Shown here: positions 1 through 4,105 of the stretch, piece by piece | Layout: the number at the start of each line of letters is the position of its first letter | Numbering within the stretch: the stretch's first letter is position 1 | NCBI GenBank assembly: GCA_937934635.1 | Contig: CALGZD010000120.1 | Coordinates: forward strand, 1 to 9,492 | Source: an uncultured Deinococcales bacterium | GTDB lineage: Bacteria; Deinococcota; Deinococci; Deinococcales; Trueperaceae | DNA: 9,492 nt | Direction: 5' to 3' | Position numbers and translations under genes: made by a program | The notes under the pieces: generated by a model | What the model was told of the DNA's origin: nothing | The model's database searches: none | The model's input: only the letters and a program-made list of their open reading frames with translations

Positions 1-107
1 CTAAGTTGGTCGCCAACAACGATAGCTTGGTAAGTCTGCTGTGCAACTGCTGTGCTAAAAATAGACAGCAAGAGCAGTAGGACTCCCATATATAACCTAT
101 GTTTCAT
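1..107 (-). CDS. N-terminus of a secreted protein (partial)
   Basis: Only the first 35 codons are present; the gene runs off the left edge. The visible protein starts MKHRLYMGVLLLLLSIFS and continues TAVAQQTYQAIVVGDQL. It has the three parts of a Sec signal peptide: a basic start (K2, H3, R4), a hydrophobic core at about residues 8-18, and a signal peptidase I site after A-V-A at about residue 22, leaving a mature protein starting QQTYQ. The start is supported by a Shine-Dalgarno GGAG at 117-120, nine bases upstream of ATG. Nothing in the short mature part identifies a family. An 11-bp near-duplication (36-46 and 47-57) lies over the cleavage region. Export is fairly sure; function is unknown. 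Confidence 0.7.
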   Translation of the reverse strand, partial: MKHRLYMGVLLLLLSIFSTAVAQQTYQAIVVGDQL

Positions 108-341
108 TGTATTGCGCTCCTTAACCCCCAACCAAGACAAATTAGAGTTTAAGGGGTGCAGCGTATATTTCTAATAGCAAATCATTACTGAAAAGTTGAT
201 GGATTGTTTGTGAATGGAAAAAGCATTTTTAAGTTAGGCAATAATTATAAATATCATTATGTTTTTAGGCTTAGATATTAGGTTAATTCGTTATCATTAG
301 GTATTAGCAAAGGTTGTTTCATTATCCAAAATTTTAAACTG

Positions 342-381
342 TAAGTGCTTATGCTTTGGCATCTTTACATATAGGCACTTA
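342..381. other. Hairpin, 11-bp stem
   Basis: The arms TAAGTGCTTAT (342-352) and ATAGGCACTTA (371-381) are reverse complements except for one position, which would be a G-U wobble in RNA. The 18-base loop contains a smaller hairpin, ATGC/GCAT at 351-354/359-362, competing with the base of the loop. TTTT follows at 382-385, so on the plus strand it resembles a weak intrinsic terminator, although no plus-strand gene precedes it. Confidence 0.4.
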
Positions 382-440
382 TTTTAGAGTTAGAAAGTGT
401 TATTTGAAGTCTGCTGTAAAGAATGTGTTAACGAATCTTT

Positions 441-462
441 TAGTGAAACTTAGCATTCACTA
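441..462. promoter_or_regulatory. Perfect 7-bp dyad, operator-like
   Basis: TAGTGAA (441-447) and TTCACTA (456-462) are perfect inverted repeats with an 8-base spacer, a 22-bp site of the shape bound by dimeric repressors. Nothing shows which regulator would use it. It is about 340 bp upstream of the leftward secreted-protein gene. It could equally form a short RNA hairpin, or be chance in AT-rich DNA. Confidence 0.25.
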
Positions 463-517
463 TAGAGTGCTTTAACGATAGCCTAAAGAGGTTTTAAACT
501 CTTAGCTGAGTATGATG

Positions 518-594
518 GACCTGCCCCAAAACAAGTCTGCACTTTCTAAAAATAGATTTAAGTTGATTACTCTGCATCTTCTTTGGGACTGGTC
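518..594. repeat. Imperfect terminal inverted repeat, 77 bp; possible MITE-like remnant
   Basis: GACCTGCCCCAAA (518-530) and TTTGGGACTGGTC (582-594) match in inverted orientation at 11 of 13 positions. With small gaps the match continues inward to TGCA (538-541 and 573-576). The outline resembles the ends of a very small non-autonomous insertion element, and the GACCTGCCCC start loosely recalls IS3-family ends. No target-site duplication is visible and there is no coding content, so a plain hairpin is equally possible. Confidence 0.25.
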
Positions 595-713
595 TTTAGT
601 AAAACGTTAAAGCTTATCGCAATATAGTTTTAATTTAGGACGTGCCCATATTGAATAATTTGTTCATGAACTGAGATACAAAATACTCTGAGACTTGCTG
701 TATTGTGAATAAT

Positions 714-821
714 ACCGAAGTGAATCATAAATGTCATAATCCCAGTCAATACACAAGGTTTTCAAGCCTTTATCCTTCGGTTATTTCGCAATCTTTGCGA
801 CTATATCTTTATGACATTCAT
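714..821. ncRNA. Candidate structured RNA or branched inverted repeat
   Basis: A long-range stem joins 727-739 to 809-821 (12 of 13 positions pair; core AATGTCATAA with TTATGACATT). Inside it lie hairpins AAGG/CCTT (755-758/767-770) and CGCAA-TCT-TTGCG (787-799). In addition ACCGAAG (714-720) pairs with CTTCGGT (775-781), which crosses the outer stem and would make a pseudoknot or an alternative fold. No known RNA family was recognised. Strand and expression are unknown; the call rests only on pairing. Confidence 0.25.
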
Positions 822-842
822 CTTTCAGTTTAGTATAACAAA

Positions 843-884
843 AGCAAAAGCTCTAACAAGATTACTACTGTTAGAGCTTTTGCT
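843..884 (-). terminator. Intrinsic terminator of the PadR-family gene
   Basis: A perfect 16-bp stem (843-858 with 869-884, left arm AGCAAAAGCTCTAACA) closes a 10-base loop. Read leftward it lies 24 bases past the padR-like stop codon and is followed by TTTGTTATAC, a modest U-rich tail. The stem strength and placement make the assignment convincing. Confidence 0.8.
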
Positions 885-907
885 ACTTTAAAATTTCGTT
901 TTGTATA

Positions 908-1228
908 CTATTTCTTAGGTGGTGTTAAGAGACCAAGCTTACTGAGTTCTTTAATACCATTTGCGAGGTACTTCTTGCCATCTTTTTTACCGTCTTTAGT
1001 CAGGGTATAGTAGCGACGACGGCGACGACCTTTGTCTTTTCGTTCATAGCTTTCCCACTCGCCTTGAATCCAGCCGATATCTTCTAAACGCATGAGGATT
1101 GGATAGATTGTGCCTGCTGGTTGTCCCAGAGCTTCAATGAGCTCGAGCCCGTAAAAGTCCCCTTTTGGGTTGTCGAGCATGTACTTAAGTACAGCAAGTG
1201 TTTGTGGTGATAGTTTACGTTTTAACAT
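908..1228 (-). CDS. PadR-family winged-helix transcriptional regulator
   Basis: This 106-aa protein matches the PadR DNA-binding fold. A first helix (LSPQTLAVLKYM, 6-17) is followed by FYGLELIEAL (25-34), a recognition helix with the family signature GTIYPILMRLE (39-49), and a wing running from W53 through a basic R-rich strand (68-72) to YYTLTKDGKK. PadR proteins are usually dimeric repressors, often of transporters or detoxification genes. Here the C-terminal dimerisation part is short (about 20 residues after 86), as in PadR-like small regulators. The start has a good Shine-Dalgarno (AGGAGA just upstream of ATG). The gene is alone in its transcription unit, with a terminator behind it and a divergent membrane-protein gene in front. 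A dyad just before the ribosome-binding site suggests autoregulation (inference). The ligand and targets cannot be told from sequence. K78-K85 is a duplicated KDGK tetrapeptide. Confidence 0.85.
   Translation of the reverse strand: MLKRKLSPQTLAVLKYMLDNPKGDFYGLELIEALGQPAGTIYPILMRLEDIGWIQGEWESYERKDKGRRRRRYYTLTKDGKKDGKKYLANGIKELSKLGLLTPPKK
974..997 (-). repeat. 12-bp duplication inside padR-like gene
   Basis: Two 12-bp units (974-985 and 986-997) agree at 9 of 12 positions and each encodes KDGK (residues 78-81 and 82-85). The unit is in frame, so it lengthens the end of the wing by four residues without breaking the gene. The synonymous differences suggest an older duplication, though lysine-rich convergence is not excluded. 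Confidence 0.5.
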
Positions 1229-1598
1229 ACTTCTCCTACATAAATTATTTGCTTCACAAATAACAACTTTGAGAATCAGTAAATACTAAACTACAAAACA
1301 AAGTTGGTGAGTACTCTACTTAGGTTTATAGCCATAAAAGGCATGGTTGAATGTAGATTAATATACACCAGACCAGACCTATATTCTTGAACACGAAAAT
1401 GTAGGGATGTCTTCAAAAATTAATTTACTACTACTACTTCATATCACGATTGATATTTGTGACCTTAGCTAAGATACTAATAATGGCGATTTCAGACCCT
1501 TACAAATATTTGTCTAGAAACTATTTGCAGATGATAGTTGTTGCGGTATATGCATTTTGAGCTGTTTTGGTGAAAATAGTGAAAGTGTTTGACTATTT
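1229..1598. other. Divergent intergenic region, left part; dyads only
   Basis: No gene is visible between the padR-like start and the 19-bp array. Besides the dyad at 1245-1263 it holds three further symmetric sites: ATATCA-CGAT-TGATAT (1441-1456), the palindrome CTTAGCTAAG (1464-1473) and the 12-bp palindrome ACAAATATTTGT (1502-1513). These are compatible with operators for the divergent genes. No convincing sigma-70 promoter could be placed; TTGACT at 1589-1594 has no partner -10 at the right distance. Confidence 0.45.
1245..1263. promoter_or_regulatory. Dyad before padR-like start; candidate autoregulatory operator
   Basis: TTATTTG (1245-1251) and CAAATAA (1257-1263) are perfect inverted repeats around CTTCA. 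The site lies 17 bases upstream of the regulator's start codon, next to its ribosome-binding site, where a bound repressor would block transcription. On the minus strand it contains TATTTGTGA, a 9-mer that recurs on the plus strand at 1454-1462 within the same divergent region. PadR proteins commonly bind inverted repeats in their own promoter; binding here is inference. Confidence 0.4.
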
Positions 1599-1682
1599 GT
1601 AAGGTTTTAGAACGCACGTAAGATTTTAGAGCGCACGTAAGGTTTTAGAACGCATGTAAGCTTTTAGAGCGCATGTAAGCTT
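1599..1682. repeat. 19-bp tandem array, four copies plus a partial
   Basis: Units GTAAGGTTTTAGAACGCAC (1599-1617), 1618-1636, 1637-1655 and 1656-1674 follow one another exactly, then GTAAGCTT begins a fifth. Units 1 and 3 share AGAACGC while units 2 and 4 share AGAGCGC, so the array probably arose by duplicating a two-unit block. Units 1-2 end in CAC and units 3-4 in CAT, which fits that history. It lies 100-183 bp upstream of the membrane-protein gene. No spacers are present, so it is not a CRISPR. Confidence 0.9.
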
Positions 1683-1751
1683 GAGCGATTTGTAAAGACA
1701 ATCACCTCTTGAAAGAAACAAGTGTGAAGACCTAGCGTAACTTATAGTGAG

Positions 1752-1793
1752 TTTAAATCTATTTGAATCTATGAGTTTAGTATGAGTTTGAAT
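1752..1793 (+). repeat. Back-to-back 10-bp and 11-bp duplications over the membrane-protein start
   Basis: TTTAAATCTA/TTTGAATCTA (1752-1761, 1762-1771) is followed directly by TGAGTTTAGTA/TGAGTTTGAAT (1772-1782, 1783-1793). The second pair copies the translation start, giving ATGAGTTT at 1771 and again at 1782. The upstream copy reads M-S-L-V and stops in TGA at 1783-1785, overlapping the downstream ATG. Confidence 0.65.
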
Positions 1794-2750
1794 TCCAGCA
1801 AAGATTTCTTTAGCCTTTTAAATTCCAAGACCCCACAACATTTTTTGAAAAACACAGCGTCTTCAGTGCCTACAGCGTCTTCAGTGCCTATAATGCCTAG
1901 AATATCTTGGTGGGCATGGTTAACGGTGCTTTCACTCGATGCACCTGTTGTTGCTGTTTTGTGGCAAGCCTTGATAGCTGATAGTTTTCAAGTAGCGCTT
2001 CGACCACTCCATGTTGTGCTTTTATTTAGTACAGTGTGGCTAATCTATGCTGCTGATAGGTGGTTTGATGGCTTTTTTATTGCTAAAGCCTATACAGCGA
2101 GACATGCATTTTATATTAGGCATCGTTTTAGTATTTTTGTCTTGATGGCAATTGTTTTGAGTGGGATTATTGTGACTGCTGTGGGGTGGCTCGAGCCCAC
2201 CATCTTAGTCCACGGATTTATACTCTCAGGCATAGTCCTCCTATATTTAGCCAACATACACCTATTAAAAAAGCCTATATTACTGCTACCAAAAGAGCTA
2301 CAAATTGCCTTGGTATTTTCTTTAGGTACAACGATTACGCTATGGTCACAAATGGGGTCACAAATGGGGTCGCAAATAGGGTTGCACATAACTAGTGAAG
2401 AGAAAATGTTATTAGCTAGTGTAGCTGCCTGTTTTGCCATGCTTTGCTTCTTAAACTGTAGCTTTATAAGTTTGTGGGAAAAGTCTATAGATGCCTTGCA
2501 TAAACAGCCTTCATTAGCGCAGGATAACTTAAGTGCTTCGAACTTAGGTATGGTTCTGCAATATAGCAGCATAGTGCTTGTAGTTATTTGCATACTGCTA
2601 CCACTAAGCTTTAGTTTGAAGATAGCATTTGTTGTGAGTAGTTTTGGATTATTACTGCTTCATAACTCAGAACTAAAGACTTCAGTGAAAATGCGACGTG
2701 TTCTGGCAGATGTAGTGCTTATGAGTCCTTTGATTGTACTCATCTTCTAG
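1782..2750 (+). CDS. Polytopic membrane protein, possibly UbiA-like
   Basis: The 322-aa product has about eight or nine hydrophobic segments (near 44-62, 75-91, 114-136, 141-158, 172-187, 208-230, 258-277, 281-294, 306-322), so it sits in the cytoplasmic membrane. Conserved-looking features are SLDAPVVAVLWQ (51-62), the acidic pair in ADRWFD (91-96) after the second segment, TARHAFYIRHR (105-115), PKELQIAL (170-177) and a terminal RRVLADVVLMSPL. The DRxxD placement and fold recall UbiA-type prenyltransferases, but the classical NDxxDxxxD motif is absent, so enzymatic function is unproven. The first 37 residues are low complexity and include a TASSVP duplication. M38 (ATG at 1893) may be the true start, since neither ATG has a clear Shine-Dalgarno. 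A second in-frame array (SQMG, SQMG, SQIG) lies in the loop before the sixth segment. The gene ends flush against the convergent phosphodiesterase gene. Confidence 0.65.
   Translation: MSLNSSKDFFSLLNSKTPQHFLKNTASSVPTASSVPIMPRISWWAWLTVLSLDAPVVAVLWQALIADSFQVALRPLHVVLLFSTVWLIYAADRWFDGFFIAKAYTARHAFYIRHRFSIFVLMAIVLSGIIVTAVGWLEPTILVHGFILSGIVLLYLANIHLLKKPILLLPKELQIALVFSLGTTITLWSQMGSQMGSQIGLHITSEEKMLLASVAACFAMLCFLNCSFISLWEKSIDALHKQPSLAQDNLSASNLGMVLQYSSIVLVVICILLPLSFSLKIAFVVSSFGLLLLHNSELKTSVKMRRVLADVVLMSPLIVLIF
1854..1889 (+). repeat. 18-bp exact duplication coding TASSVP twice
   Basis: ACAGCGTCTTCAGTGCCT occurs twice without a mismatch (1854-1871, 1872-1889). It encodes residues 25-30 and 31-36 of the membrane protein, ahead of its first membrane segment. 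The copies are identical, so the event looks recent. It lies in a stretch that may not be needed for function or may not even be translated. Confidence 0.9.
2346..2381 (+). repeat. 12-bp array, three copies, coding SQMG/SQMG/SQIG
   Basis: TCACAAATGGGG (2346-2357 and 2358-2369, identical) is followed by TCGCAAATAGGG (2370-2381). The array is in frame and adds tetrapeptides at residues 189-200, in a loop between two membrane segments of the membrane protein. Confidence 0.9.
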
Positions 2751-3581
2751 TTAAGAGCTTGAGCGACCCAAGAGCTCCAACAACAAATCAGGACGGTCAG
2801 TCATAATACCGTCAACACCTAAATCAATTAGATGCTTCATTTCTTCAGTATCATTGATAGTCCAGACCTGAACAGCAATATTGTGCTGTTTGGCAAGCTT
2901 GATAAATTCAGGATGAATGATTGTAATGCCACTAGAGCGCATGGGTACTTGTGCAGCAATGTAGTCGGCTGGTCTAGAAAAACGTCTAGAAAAGGGTCTA
3001 AAAAAAGCTTTAAAAAAAGAGTGGCTAGCTAGCACCATGTTTCGAACTTCAGTCGGGTACATGCTGGTTGCTACCTGTGGACAGAGCTGTCTAAATTTTT
3101 TCAAAGCACTTGAGTGAAAAGAACCGATAATCACACTATTAGCCTTATCGTACTTTTTTATAAGCTCACACAGCCTTGCTTCATAGGCAGTGTCTTTATC
3201 TTTGATGTCAATAACCATCGGCATGTCTGGATAGCGTTCGAAAAGTTCGGCTAAGCTTGGTATACCTATACCCTGTCCACGGTAAGGATAGGTTGTGCCA
3301 TCCTCAGTCCAGTAGTATCCAGCATCTAAAGCTTGAATATTTACCAAATCCATGTCTGCAATTTTGCCTTGTCCATCGGTTGTACGATCAACTGTGTCGT
3401 CATGAATAACAACCAAATGACCGTCTTTTGATTGATGGATGTCAAGCTCAAACATATCTACCCCCATCTTGTGAGCTTGTTCAAAGGCATAGAGTGTGTT
3501 GCTTGGAAATAGACCTTCTCCGCCTTGGTGAGCGATTACAAGAGGGGTTCTTGAGGATGTATACGGATTATCTTCTAGCAT
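2751..3581 (-). CDS. Glycerophosphodiester phosphodiesterase (GDPD family)
   Basis: The enzyme cleaves glycerophosphodiesters from phospholipid breakdown to sn-glycerol 3-phosphate and an alcohol, using a metal ion. The 276-aa TIM-barrel protein shows the family order: VIAHQGGEGLFPSNT (15-29) with catalytic H18, FELDI with metal ligands E45 and D47, VVIHDDTVDRTTDG with second catalytic H60, VIDIKDK (123-129), VQVWTIND (237-244) and GVDGIMTDRPD (255-265). The usual HRG is HQG and the usual IEIK is IDIK here, both conservative. There is no signal peptide, so it should be cytosolic. Residues 188-203 are a four-fold tetrapeptide repeat rich in F and R, in a loop ahead of ADYIAAQVP. The ATG at 3581 has no clear Shine-Dalgarno. 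The stop TAA (2753-2751) directly touches the stop of the convergent membrane-protein gene. Function is confident; the physiological substrate is not known. Confidence 0.9.
   Translation of the reverse strand: MLEDNPYTSSRTPLVIAHQGGEGLFPSNTLYAFEQAHKMGVDMFELDIHQSKDGHLVVIHDDTVDRTTDGQGKIADMDLVNIQALDAGYYWTEDGTTYPYRGQGIGIPSLAELFERYPDMPMVIDIKDKDTAYEARLCELIKKYDKANSVIIGSFHSSALKKFRQLCPQVATSMYPTEVRNMVLASHSFFKAFFRPFSRRFSRPADYIAAQVPMRSSGITIIHPEFIKLAKQHNIAVQVWTINDTEEMKHLIDLGVDGIMTDRPDLLLELLGRSSS
2973..3020 (-). repeat. 12-bp array, four copies, inside the GDPD gene
   Basis: Units TCTAGAAAAACG (2973-2984), TCTAGAAAAGGG (2985-2996), TCTAAAAAAAGC (2997-3008) and TTTAAAAAAAGA (3009-3020), given as plus strand, are in frame and code SFFK, AFFR, PFSR, RFSR (residues 188-203). 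The copies have drifted but keep the pattern x-F-[FS]-[KR], an aromatic and basic patch. Confidence 0.85.
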
Positions 3582-3618
3582 AATTTTGATTTGTGATTGC
3601 TTGAAATTGTCGCCAAGC

Positions 3619-3693
3619 CATGAAGAGCATGACTATGAGGAGTTTGGCTATGAAGAACATGACTATGAAGAGCATGACTATGAAGAGCATAGT
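3619..3693. repeat. 15-bp tandem array, five copies
   Basis: The consensus TATGAAGAGCATGAC repeats at 3619, 3634, 3649, 3664 and 3679. The second copy is the most diverged (TATGAGGAGTTTGGC). The array begins 38 bp upstream of the GDPD start codon and may lie in its 5' leader. On the plus strand it would read as an acidic HEEHDYEE-type peptide, but no credible start or ribosome-binding site supports a gene. Confidence 0.9.
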
Positions 3694-3703
3694 AACGGTG
3701 AGT

Positions 3704-3711
3704 ATTATAAT
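3704..3711 (-). promoter_or_regulatory. Candidate -10 element for the GDPD gene
   Basis: ATTATAAT (3704-3711) is self-complementary, so it provides a perfect TATAAT on both strands. On the minus strand it would start a leader of about 115 bases containing the whole 15-bp array. The hexamer 17 bp upstream (CAAGCA on the minus strand) is a poor -35, so the assignment is weak. Confidence 0.3.
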
Positions 3712-3724
3712 CCAAAACGATATT

Positions 3725-3754
3725 CGTGCTTGCTTCGTGCTTGCTTCGTGTTTG
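3725..3754. repeat. 11-bp duplication plus partial
   Basis: CGTGCTTGCTT occurs exactly twice (3725-3735, 3736-3746), followed by a partial third copy CGTGTTTG. It lies in non-coding DNA and its length is not a multiple of three. Confidence 0.8.
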
Positions 3755-3801
3755 AAGTGGATTTAAGACTTTTGGCATGTTGAAGCGCTATAGTGAGACG
3801 G

Positions 3802-3851
3802 GTTAGATTTATCTAACACTTAAGCGGTACTAAGTTAGTTAGACTATCTAA
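3802..3851. promoter_or_regulatory. Two related TTAGA/TCTAA dyads
   Basis: GTTAGAT-TT-ATCTAAC (3802-3817) is a near-perfect palindrome. A second site, TTAGA-CTA-TCTAA (3839-3851), repeats its half-sites with a one-base shorter spacing. Two similar symmetric sites 36 bp apart between divergent genes could bind a dimeric regulator; no regulator can be named. Confidence 0.25.
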
Positions 3852-3865
3852 ATTAGTTAGACTAT
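3835..3865. repeat. 13-bp direct repeat at 18-bp period
   Basis: TTAGTTAGACTAT occurs exactly at 3835-3847 and 3853-3865. The second copy runs directly into the next, unrelated 20-bp duplication. Confidence 0.75.
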
Positions 3866-3903
3866 ATTAGTTCAAACCATACGATATTAGTTCAAAGCAT
3901 ACG
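3864..3903. repeat. 20-bp tandem duplication
   Basis: Two 20-bp units (3864-3883 and 3884-3903) starting ATATTAGTTCAAA differ at one base (C or G before CATACG). ATATT starts a third copy at 3904. One mismatch in 20 suggests a recent event. Confidence 0.9.
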
Positions 3904-3919
3904 ATATTCTAAATTACCT

Positions 3920-3950
3920 AAGTTCTAATTGCTCAAGTTCTAAATTGCTA
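3920..3950. repeat. 15/16-bp near-duplication
   Basis: AAGTTCTAATTGCTC (3920-3934) is followed by AAGTTCTAAATTGCTA (3935-3950). The copies differ by one inserted A and the final base. Confidence 0.7.
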
Positions 3951-3985
3951 ATGTTAAATATTACAGAACCCTACCTCACATCTCA

Positions 3986-4060
3986 TTTGAATACACCTGT
4001 GTTGAATACAAGCGCGTTGAATACAAGCGTATTGGGTACAAGCGTGTTGAGTACAAGCGT
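3986..4060 (+). repeat. 15-bp tandem array, five copies, before gmk
   Basis: The consensus GTTGAATACAAGCGT repeats at 3986, 4001, 4016, 4031 and 4046; the first copy is the most diverged. The array is in the same reading frame as gmk and would encode the pentapeptide VEYKR, but no ATG, GTG or TTG starts that frame upstream of 4106. Every unit carries TTGA or a variant, and the last supplies a possible -35 for gmk. Confidence 0.9.
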
Positions 4061-4075
4061 GCGAAAAATGATAGT
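4047..4075 (+). promoter_or_regulatory. Candidate sigma-70-type promoter of gmk
   Basis: TTGAGT (4047-4052) and GATAGT (4070-4075) are separated by 17 bp and match the consensus hexamers at four positions each. Transcription would begin near 4082 and give a short leader containing AAAGGA (4088-4093), 12 bases before the gmk ATG. The -35 lies inside the last unit of the 15-bp array. The match is modest. Confidence 0.35.
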
Positions 4076-4105
4076 GAGATACCCTATAAAGGAATCTATA
4101 TAAAT

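Larger units (their letters stand above)
108..842. other. 735-bp gene-free region rich in inverted repeats
   Basis: No convincing coding frame was found on either strand. The AT-rich stretch contains a hairpin at 342-381, a dyad at 441-462, an imperfect inverted repeat at 518-594 and a branched foldable segment at 714-821 (each listed separately). It also has a bulged hairpin at 483-505 (GAG/CTC with A-T extension around GTTTTAAA). Unlike the other gaps in this window it has few direct tandem duplications. It separates a leftward secreted-protein gene from the leftward padR-like gene and its terminator, so it must contain the promoter of the former. No clear -35/-10 pair could be assigned. 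Confidence 0.6.
3582..4105. other. 524-bp divergent gap composed largely of short tandem duplications
   Basis: Between the GDPD start and the gmk start no gene is convincing. Six separate direct repeats fill more than half of it: 3619-3693, 3725-3750, 3835-3865, 3864-3903, 3920-3950 and 3986-4060. The frames open through the 15-bp arrays on both strands are a consequence of periodicity and lack ribosome-binding sites. The promoters of both divergent genes must lie here. Confidence 0.65.

Noticed and set aside
1589..1617. Promoter using TTGACT at 1589 for the membrane-protein gene
   Set aside because: No acceptable -10 hexamer lies 16-18 bp downstream.
1599..1682. CRISPR array
   Set aside because: Units follow one another with no spacers and are only 19 bp; no cas gene is present.
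2111..2593. 160-aa antisense ORF
   Set aside because: It lies wholly within the membrane-protein gene on the other strand, has no ribosome-binding site and no recognisable domain; its CDPI-type repeat is just the reverse of the 12-bp array.
3586..3783. Acidic HEEHDYEE repeat protein (TTG start), and the ALHSH antisense frame at 3575-3778
   Set aside because: Both are open only because the 15-bp array has no stops in these frames; there is no ribosome-binding site, and the peptides outside the array look random.
3830..3950. tRNA-like TTCAAA elements
   Set aside because: The TTCAAAC/GC copies belong to a 20-bp duplication; no acceptor stem, anticodon arm or matching D-arm could be formed.
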